Shown here piece by piece: positions 1 to 5,412 of a stretch of 7,386 nt of DNA (position 1 is its first letter; each line of letters begins with the position of its first letter). The stretch is taken from assembly GCA_900317065.1 (NCBI GenBank), contig ONFK01000077.1, forward strand, positions 1 through 7,386, in the 5' to 3' direction. The stretch comes from an uncultured Bacteroidales bacterium (GTDB taxonomy: Bacteria > Bacteroidota > Bacteroidia > Bacteroidales > UBA932). Below the pieces are notes generated by a model. The model worked only from the letters and a program-made list of their open reading frames with translations. It was not told the origin of the DNA and made no database searches. The translations under genes and the position numbers were made by a program.

Positions 1-521
1 TGGACATCACCGACGCCATCGCCGAAGGGCTTCTCCGCACCGTGATGGATGCCGGCAGAAAGGTCCTGGAAGATCCCTGCAACTATGAACTCCGGGCAAC
101 GATAATGTGGGCCGGCAGCCTCTCCCACAACGGCCTGACAGGCTGCGGAGCGGTATCCGACTTCGGCACGCACAGGCTCGAGCATGAGCTCAGCACTATG
201 TACGGAGTGGCTCACGGAGCGGGACTTGCCGCCCTCTGGTGCTACTGGGCGAAGTATGTTCAGGACGAAGACCCTTCCCGCTTCGAATCCCTTTCGAAGA
301 ATGTCCTCGGGGGAGCGGAGCCCATATCCGCAATGAGGGATTTCTTCCACTCGATAGGGATGCCTGCCTCGATCACCGAACTCATCGGCCGCAAGGCCAG
401 CGATGCCGAAATCGAGGAGATGGCGCTGCGCTGCAGCCGGGGCGGCGGGTTCAAAGTCGGAAACTTTAAAGTTTTGGGACAAAAAGAGATGCTTGAAATC
501 TACAAGATGGCGAATGAATGA
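1..521 (+). CDS. Iron-containing alcohol dehydrogenase, C-terminal part (BDH/YqhD type)
   Basis: The 5' end is cut off by the window edge. The reading frame is open from base 3 and gives 172 residues, ending in TGA at 519-521. The segment matches the C-terminal helical, metal-binding half of group III iron-dependent alcohol dehydrogenases of the butanol dehydrogenase/YqhD branch, which reduce aldehydes with NAD(P)H in the cytoplasm. The family pattern THRLEHELSTMYGVAHGAG is visible: the His codons at 171-173 and 213-215 match the two C-terminal metal ligands (His267 and His281 of YqhD), and the His of HEL lies between them. The other two ligands (Asp, His) and the nucleotide-binding domain would lie upstream of the window. 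The C terminus (GNFKVLGQKEMLEIYKMA) is intact and typical. Substrate cannot be told from the sequence; fermentative aldehyde reduction or detoxification are both possible. The first in-frame GTG at 42 is internal, not a start. Confidence 0.93.
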   Translation, partial: DITDAIAEGLLRTVMDAGRKVLEDPCNYELRATIMWAGSLSHNGLTGCGAVSDFGTHRLEHELSTMYGVAHGAGLAALWCYWAKYVQDEDPSRFESLSKNVLGGAEPISAMRDFFHSIGMPASITELIGRKASDAEIEEMALRCSRGGGFKVGNFKVLGQKEMLEIYKMANE

Positions 522-530
522 TTTTTTTAC

Positions 531-538
531 TAAATTTG
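531..538 (+). promoter_or_regulatory. Candidate Bacteroidota promoter -7 box for the coiled-coil gene
   Basis: TAAATTTG fits the Bacteroidota sigma-ABfr -7 consensus TAnnTTTG. It lies in the 54-bp AT-rich gap between the alcohol dehydrogenase stop and the ATG at 576. Transcription would start near 545, leaving a leader of about 30 nt. I see no convincing -33 TTTG-type box about 20 nt upstream, so the call rests on the -7 match and position. No strong Shine-Dalgarno sequence precedes the ATG, as is common in this phylum. Confidence 0.4.
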
Positions 539-575
539 TGGGGTTAAAGGGATATTTTTTAATACAATTCTTGAT

Positions 576-1409
576 ATGAAAAAGATTTTCTTTGCAGCAG
601 CTATGCTGCTCTCTCTTTCCGCAGGAGCCCAGACTCTTGGCGAACAGATGCTGGCAAATGCACAGAAGGGCCTCGAAGATGCTCAGGCGCGCTACAATGA
701 GCAGGTAATCGTAAGCGAAAAGCAGATTGCCTCCAGCCAGAAAACCATCAACGAACTCAAGCTTGTCCTTGCAAAGGATCAGTCCACCCTCGACCAGGCA
801 AATGCCACCATCAAGGCGAAAGCTGCTCTCAAGAAAACAAAGAAGGATACCTACAATGCCCAGAAGAAGGCATTCAAGGCCGACAAGCAGCTTACCGCTG
901 ACGAGCAGTATCAGCTTTCCCTCATCGAGGGCGAAATCAATGTGATCGAATCCGAGATCAAGTCCGACAAGGCAGCCGCAAAGAAGCTTCTTGAGGTCGT
1001 CAACAAGGACAAGGATCTCATCAAGACCGAAGAGGGCAAGATCGCCGACAGCAAGAGCGCCGTCAAGGCCGCCAAGAACGAGATTGCAAATGCGAAGAAA
1101 CTCGTAGCTGCAAGCGAGAAGCAGATCAAGGCAGAAGCCAAGACCGCTGCAGCAGCTGCAAAGGCCGCCGGCAACCACGAGGTCGAGACCGAGATCCCTG
1201 CACCCGCAGAGCAGCCCGAAATCGCCCCTGTTGCAGCACCCGAGCCTGTAGTCGCTCCTGAAGCTCCCGTGGCACCCGCTGTAGAGCCTGTAGCAGAGCC
1301 CGTTGCAGTTCCCGAGCCTGTAGTGGTTCCCGAACCCACAGTCGAGCCCGCAGCTCCTGCAGCTCCTGTAGCTCCCGTCGTTGAGCCAGTTGCAGAGCCC
1401 GTTGCATAA
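576..1409 (+). CDS. Secreted coiled-coil protein with Pro/Ala/Val/Glu-rich C-terminal tail
   Basis: The 277-residue product is not from a family I can name. Residues 1-19 form a classical Sec signal peptide: MKK, a hydrophobic core, then SAGA before Gln, with signal peptidase I cleavage likely at AGA/QT. No lipobox Cys is present, so the mature protein should be soluble in the periplasm or outside the cell. Residues about 22-200 are rich in Lys, Ala, Glu and Gln, have almost no Pro or Gly, and show hydrophobic spacing expected of a long alpha-helical coiled coil. Residues about 206-277 switch abruptly to a low-complexity tail of PEPV, PAP and VEPVAEPVA units, similar in style to extended linkers such as the TonB spacer. 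This suggests a helical rod plus an extended, possibly wall- or envelope-spanning tail. The start is the only ATG that provides a signal peptide. Its 3' end overlaps the apparent start of the next gene. Function unknown. Confidence 0.85.
   Translation: MKKIFFAAAMLLSLSAGAQTLGEQMLANAQKGLEDAQARYNEQVIVSEKQIASSQKTINELKLVLAKDQSTLDQANATIKAKAALKKTKKDTYNAQKKAFKADKQLTADEQYQLSLIEGEINVIESEIKSDKAAAKKLLEVVNKDKDLIKTEEGKIADSKSAVKAAKNEIANAKKLVAASEKQIKAEAKTAAAAAKAAGNHEVETEIPAPAEQPEIAPVAAPEPVVAPEAPVAPAVEPVAEPVAVPEPVVVPEPTVEPAAPAAPVAPVVEPVAEPVA
1200..1406 (+). repeat. Degenerate Pro/Glu/Val/Ala-coding repeat tract
   Basis: The 3' quarter of the coiled-coil gene consists of short degenerate units built on codons for P-E-P-V and V-A-P. 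One block is nearly duplicated: residues 235-244 (AVEPVAEPVA) recur as residues 268-277 (VVEPVAEPVA). At DNA level the 15-mer GCAGAGCCCGTTGCA occurs at 1293-1307 and again at 1392-1406, exactly 99 bp (33 codons) apart, so recombination between the copies would keep the frame. Codons vary between units, which shows that the protein pattern is maintained. Confidence 0.75.
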
Positions 1410-2598
1410 TAACAGAACAATTACGATTGTCGGCGCCGGTGCCTCCGGTTGCTTCTGCGCAGCGCAGTTGCACGAGGCTCTTCCCGGGGCCGACATCCGT
1501 ATTATGGAAGCCGGTCCGCGTCCCATGGCGAAACTCGCCGTTACGGGAGGCGGACGTTGCAATATCAGCAATACCTTCGAGCAAGTCCGTAGTCTGGAAG
1601 AAGTCTACCCCAGGGGTTCAAGACTGATGAAGAGGGCGCTTGCCGAATTCTCTCCCGAAATGCTCCTCGACTGGTTCCGGAAGAGGGGAGTGAACTTTAT
1701 CACGGAAGACGGCGGGAGGATCTTTCCCGCATCCCAGGACGCCGGAGAGATAGTCAGCACGCTTCTGGGAGCCCTGGACGGCGTACGGATTGAGTGCAAC
1801 ACCAGGGTGGAGAATCCTGGCGATTCAGTTTTCACCGTGATCACCACTGGCGGAGGCAAGGGTATGGACATTCTCAAGAATCTGCCGGTGGAAATCGTGC
1901 AGCCAGTCCCTTCGCTGTTCACATTCAATCTGAGCGACAGTCCGCAGGGAGGACGCAGCAGGCTCTGTTCGCTGATGGGCACATCGTCCGAAGCCATCCT
2001 CTCCGTTCCCGGCACATCTTTCCGTTCGGAAGGGGATCTTCTGATTACAGACTGGGGGCTGTCCGGCCCGGCGGCGCTGCGGCTGTCTTCCCATGCTGCG
2101 CGTCACCTGGCGGATTGCGGCTATAAATCGCCTCTGCAGATCCGCTGGATAAATCTTCCCGAAGACGGACTGCGAGCTGCCATAAACGATGTCAAAACGG
2201 CGAATCCGAGGAAAATGCTGAAATCAGCACATCCGGAGGGGATCAGTTCCAGACTATGGGAATATCTCCTGGACCGCGCCGGAATCCGGGAGGGGATGGT
2301 CTGGGCGGAACTGGGCAGCAAAGGTCTGAACCGCCTGGTGCAGACTTTTCTGGCGGACAATTATTACATCAGCGGCAAGACGCGTTTCCGCGATGAATTC
2401 GTCAGCTGCGGCGGAGTGAGCCTCTTTTCCGTCAACATGAAAACTCTCGAATGCAAGGAGCGCGCGGGCCTGTTTTTTGCAGGCGAAGTATTGGACGTAG
2501 ACGCTGTCACCGGAGGTTTCAACCTCCAGGCTGCCTGGTCTACGGCACACATTGTGGCTAAAACTATTATTAACAGATATGATACGCAAGATTTCTGA
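1402..2598 (+). CDS. HI0933/BaiN-family NAD(P)/FAD-dependent oxidoreductase
   Basis: This is a cytoplasmic flavoprotein of the HI0933-like family (also called BaiN, or aminoacetone-oxidase-family FAD-binding enzyme). Members bind FAD; BaiN is implicated in reductive bile-acid dehydroxylation, but most are uncharacterised, so the substrate is open. Motifs, numbered from the TTG at 1402 (398 aa): Rossmann dinucleotide motif GAGASG at 11-16; family signature GGGRCNIS at about 50-57; TTGGG at 148-152; PVPSLFTFNL at about 168-177; and the C-terminal FAD signature FAGEVLDVD plus TGGFNLQAAW at 359-379. No ATG exists near the N terminus. The TTG at 1402 fits the usual distance to the first beta strand and overlaps the upstream stop by 8 bp; TTG at 1381 or 1390, or ATT at 1420, are alternatives. 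The segment before TTGGG looks about 15-20 residues shorter than I expect for relatives. The 3' end overlaps the flavodiiron gene by 20 bp, pointing to co-translation. Confidence 0.9.
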   Translation: MHNNRTITIVGAGASGCFCAAQLHEALPGADIRIMEAGPRPMAKLAVTGGGRCNISNTFEQVRSLEEVYPRGSRLMKRALAEFSPEMLLDWFRKRGVNFITEDGGRIFPASQDAGEIVSTLLGALDGVRIECNTRVENPGDSVFTVITTGGGKGMDILKNLPVEIVQPVPSLFTFNLSDSPQGGRSRLCSLMGTSSEAILSVPGTSFRSEGDLLITDWGLSGPAALRLSSHAARHLADCGYKSPLQIRWINLPEDGLRAAINDVKTANPRKMLKSAHPEGISSRLWEYLLDRAGIREGMVWAELGSKGLNRLVQTFLADNYYISGKTRFRDEFVSCGGVSLFSVNMKTLECKERAGLFFAGEVLDVDAVTGGFNLQAAWSTAHIVAKTIINRYDTQDF

Positions 2599-3775
2599 TT
2601 CTATCATCTATATCGGAACCGACGATTTTTCCGATCCTTTGTTTGAAAACCAGTACGAGCTCCCCGACGGGATGTCGTATAATTCATACCTCATTAAAGA
2701 CGCAAAAACCGCCATCCTCGATTCTTCCGACAGCCGCACTGCAGAGGAATGGAAAGAGAACCTTCTCGGGGCCCTTGCGGGTGCACAGCCCGATTATTTC
2801 ATCCTGCACCATATTGAGCCGGATCATTCCGCGCTCATTCCCTGGATTGCCGAGACTTTCCCCGCACTGCAGTTCGTGGCGACGGCCAAGGCTCTTCAGA
2901 TGGTTCCCCAGTTCTATCCCGGGCTTAGCCTGGAAGGGCGCTCAATCGCTGTAAAGGAAGGCGACGTACTCGAACTCGGCGCGCACAGCCTCAAGTTCTT
3001 CATGGCTCCCATGGTTCACTGGCCCGAGGTGATGATGAGTTACGAGCAGACTGAGAAAGTGCTTTTCTCTGCCGATGCATTCGGAAAGTTCGGAGCACTG
3101 AGCCGCAGCGGATTCGATTCGACGGAAGAAGAAGACTGGGCCTGCGAAGCGCGCCGTTACTACTTCAACATAGTAGGGAAGTACGGCGGTCCCGTGCAGA
3201 CCGTCCTGAAGAAACTCGCCCCGCTTGAAATCGCCACCATCTGCCCTCTGCACGGTCCGGTTCTGAAAGACGATCTCGGCGAGTATCTCCGTCTCTACAA
3301 TATCTGGAGCAGTTACGGGGTTGAGAGCGAAGGTGTGTTCGTCGCCTGCGCATCCATACATGGAAATACCTTGAAGGCAGCGGAGAAATTTGCCGACATG
3401 CTGCGCGCGAAGGGCGTGAAGGTCGCATTCTCCGACCTCACCCGCGACGACCAGGCAGAAGCGGTGGAAGACGCGTTCCGCTATGGTACTCTGGTGCTTG
3501 CTGCATCCTCATACGACGCCGGACTGTTCCCTCCTGCCGCGGAGTTCATCTCACACCTTCAGGACAAAAGCTGGCAGAACCGCCGTGTCGGTCTCATCGA
3601 GAATGGTTCATGGGCACCGTCGGCTGGCCGAGTAATGAAAGAGAGGTTCGCAGCGATGAAGAATGTCACCATACTGGAACCTCTCGTAACAATCCGGAGT
3701 TCTATGAAGGATTCCGACCTTCCTGCTATGCAAGCGCTATCAGAATCAGTAACTGAGCAACCAGAACTCGCATAA
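2579..3775 (+). CDS. Class A flavodiiron protein (O2/NO reductase, FprA type)
   Basis: The 398-residue cytoplasmic protein has the standard two-domain plan and normal length. Residues about 1-250 are a metallo-beta-lactamase-like domain with the full diiron ligand set: H78-x-E80-x-D82 (in HHIEPDH), H147 (MVHWPE), D166 (FSADAFG) and H225 (CPLHGP). Residues about 252-398 are a flavodoxin domain that binds FMN, with the phosphate loop around 258-264 (SIHGNT). Such proteins reduce O2 to water or NO to N2O with electrons usually supplied by rubredoxin, protecting anaerobes. No rubredoxin or flavin-reductase domain is fused, so this is a class A member needing a separate donor. ATG at 2579 is chosen because the protein then begins MIRKISDSIIYIGTDD, as relatives do; the in-frame TTG at 2552 would add nine unneeded residues. 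It overlaps the oxidoreductase gene by 20 bp, and its last 50 bp overlap the convergent transporter gene. Confidence 0.96.
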   Translation: MIRKISDSIIYIGTDDFSDPLFENQYELPDGMSYNSYLIKDAKTAILDSSDSRTAEEWKENLLGALAGAQPDYFILHHIEPDHSALIPWIAETFPALQFVATAKALQMVPQFYPGLSLEGRSIAVKEGDVLELGAHSLKFFMAPMVHWPEVMMSYEQTEKVLFSADAFGKFGALSRSGFDSTEEEDWACEARRYYFNIVGKYGGPVQTVLKKLAPLEIATICPLHGPVLKDDLGEYLRLYNIWSSYGVESEGVFVACASIHGNTLKAAEKFADMLRAKGVKVAFSDLTRDDQAEAVEDAFRYGTLVLAASSYDAGLFPPAAEFISHLQDKSWQNRRVGLIENGSWAPSAGRVMKERFAAMKNVTILEPLVTIRSSMKDSDLPAMQALSESVTEQPELA

Positions 3776-5411
3776 ACATTGCCAGCGGATAGACCGTAGC
3801 ATAGTTTACCGAAGTATAATTGCTGTCATACGCCCCCTGTGCAAACGCAAGCACGGGGGGATTTGTCGTAGAGCCCGTGATGAGACCGCAGATCTGGAAG
3901 AAATTCAGCTTGCAGACGAAACGGCCGATGATCATGGTCACAAGGATGGGCACTATGGTGATGAGGGCACCGTAGAGTATCCACATGTAACCGCCGCCCA
4001 CCAGGGAACTTACGAAGTTCTCACCGGCACCGAGGCCGACAGCGGCGAGGAAGAGGTTGATGCCTATCTCGCGAATCATCATATTGGCACTCAGCGTGGT
4101 GTAGGTCGTAATCTTGAGTTTGGGGCCGAAGTGGCCGAGGAGAATGGCGATGATCAGCGGGCCTCCTGCAAGTCCGAGCTTTACAGGCTGGGGAATGCCC
4201 GGGAAGTGTATGGGGATGCTGCCGAATATAACGCCCAGGGCAATGCCTGCAAAAATGGGGACCAGATTGGGGTGGGAGAGCGTTTCGGGCTTGTTTCCGA
4301 CCACTTTGGCAACGGCGTCTATAGCTTCCTTGGTACCTACGACCTGGATGCTGTCACCCATCTGCAGGACTAGATTGGGGCCTGCCACAAGTTCGAGTCC
4401 GGAACGCATCACGCGGGTAACTGTAACCCCGTAAGTTGAACGTATATGGAGATTCTTGAGATGCTGTCCGGTAAGGGAGGATTTGGTGATGCTCAGACGC
4501 CTGGACACCAGATTAACGTCCATCTTTTTCCAGTCCTCCAGATGCATGGGAACCTCTTCGCCGAAAATGATGCGGATGGCGTCCACATTGTGCTGGGAGG
4601 TGACTATCAGCACCTTGTCGCCCTTCTGGAGGATGGTGTCGGAACCTGGGACGAAGATGCTGCCGTCGCGCATCATCCTCGAAACCACGAACTCGTCGGT
4701 ATGCCCGGCCATAATGCTGCCGAGGGACTTCCCGAAGATGGCAGGATTCTCGACCTCGCAATGCATGCGGCGTGCGGACTCCGCGGAAGACTCCTCGCTG
4801 TCGAGGATCTCGCGTTCCTTGTCCACGTCCACCTTGAATACGGCCTTGTAGAGAATCAGAAGCATTATCACGCCGAGCACGCCCAGAGGGTATGCGACTG
4901 CGTATGACGAGGCAAGCCTGGATGCTGCTTCTCCGGCAGATTCGACGCTTATGCCTTCGGCTACGAGTACATCTGAAAGGGTCTGTTGCGCGGCACCGAG
5001 GCCTGGCGTATTGGTGACTGCACCGGACATTACGCCGACCATGGTATCCAGACGCTCACCTGTGAGGTAATGGATAAGTATGGCCATTCCTCCGGCCATC
5101 AGCACCATCCCGACGGCAAGGAGATTCATCGTAACTCCGCCTTTCCTGAAAGAATGGAAGAAACCTGGACCGACCTGCAGACCTATGGAAAAGACAAAGA
5201 GAATGAGGCCGAAATCCTTGATGAAAGACAAAGCCGTAGGATTCGCCCTGAAGCCGAAGTGGCTGAGTATGATTCCGATGAAGAGTATCCAGGTCGATCC
5301 TATCGACACTCCTTTTATTTTGAAACGCCCCAGGAAAAGTCCAAGGGCGATAACGACTGCAAAGAGCAGTATGGTGTGGGCTATGCCTGTACCGGTAAAG
5401 AGATCTGCCAT
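3726..5411 (-). CDS. AspT/YidE/YbjL-family transporter with two RCK_C (TrkA_C) domains
   Basis: This 561-residue inner-membrane protein has the full layout of the aspartate:alanine exchanger (AAE) family: an N-terminal membrane half (about 10-190, five or six hydrophobic segments), two cytoplasmic RCK_C domains (about 215-285 and 300-372), and a C-terminal membrane half (about 380-560). The halves are internal duplicates: GLILFVFSIGLQVGPGFF (68-85) matches INLFLAAVGLGAGENFV (451-467), and GAVTNTPGLGAAQQ (130-143) matches GSTTNPPVLAFAQG (513-526). Known members exchange aspartate/alanine or carry dicarboxylates; the RCK_C domains usually sense a ligand. The substrate here is not known. The ATG (complement of 5409-5411) lies one base after the stop of the M49-like gene, so the two are co-transcribed and probably translationally coupled. 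Transport of amino acids or small acids linked to peptide handling is an inference from that. The 3' end runs 50 bp into the flavodiiron gene on the other strand. Confidence 0.96.
   Translation of the reverse strand: MADLFTGTGIAHTILLFAVVIALGLFLGRFKIKGVSIGSTWILFIGIILSHFGFRANPTALSFIKDFGLILFVFSIGLQVGPGFFHSFRKGGVTMNLLAVGMVLMAGGMAILIHYLTGERLDTMVGVMSGAVTNTPGLGAAQQTLSDVLVAEGISVESAGEAASRLASSYAVAYPLGVLGVIMLLILYKAVFKVDVDKEREILDSEESSAESARRMHCEVENPAIFGKSLGSIMAGHTDEFVVSRMMRDGSIFVPGSDTILQKGDKVLIVTSQHNVDAIRIIFGEEVPMHLEDWKKMDVNLVSRRLSITKSSLTGQHLKNLHIRSTYGVTVTRVMRSGLELVAGPNLVLQMGDSIQVVGTKEAIDAVAKVVGNKPETLSHPNLVPIFAGIALGVIFGSIPIHFPGIPQPVKLGLAGGPLIIAILLGHFGPKLKITTYTTLSANMMIREIGINLFLAAVGLGAGENFVSSLVGGGYMWILYGALITIVPILVTMIIGRFVCKLNFFQICGLITGSTTNPPVLAFAQGAYDSNYTSVNYATVYPLAMFMRVLVAQLLILIALA
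3833..3860 (+). terminator. Candidate intrinsic terminator hairpin downstream of the flavodiiron gene
   Basis: CCCCCTGTGC (3833-3842) pairs with GCACGGGGGG (3851-3860) to give a 10-bp, GC-rich stem with one G-T wobble and an 8-nt loop. It begins 58 nt past the flavodiiron stop and is followed on the plus strand by ATTTGTC, only a weak T tract. The same bases encode the conserved NPPVLAFAQG stretch of the transporter on the other strand, so part of the pairing may be a by-product of coding. No better terminator for the plus-strand unit is visible in the window. Confidence 0.3.
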
Positions 5412-5412
5412 A

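Noticed and set aside
461..474. Perfect 14-bp palindrome AAACTTTAAAGTTT near the end of the alcohol dehydrogenase gene, upstream of the coiled-coil promoter.
   Set aside because: The bases encode the GNFKVLG stretch typical of the family's C terminus, and the site is about 60 bp from the -7 box. Coding chance explains it well enough.
911..1420. Open minus-strand frame with a Gly/Ala/Thr/Ser-rich repetitive product.
   Set aside because: It is the mirror image of the Pro/Glu/Ala repeat tract of the coiled-coil gene; the low-complexity repeats arise from reading that tract backwards.
2552..2578. Upstream TTG start that would extend the flavodiiron protein by nine residues.
   Set aside because: The ATG at 2579 gives the usual family N terminus and length, and the extension would lengthen the overlap with the previous gene for no visible reason.
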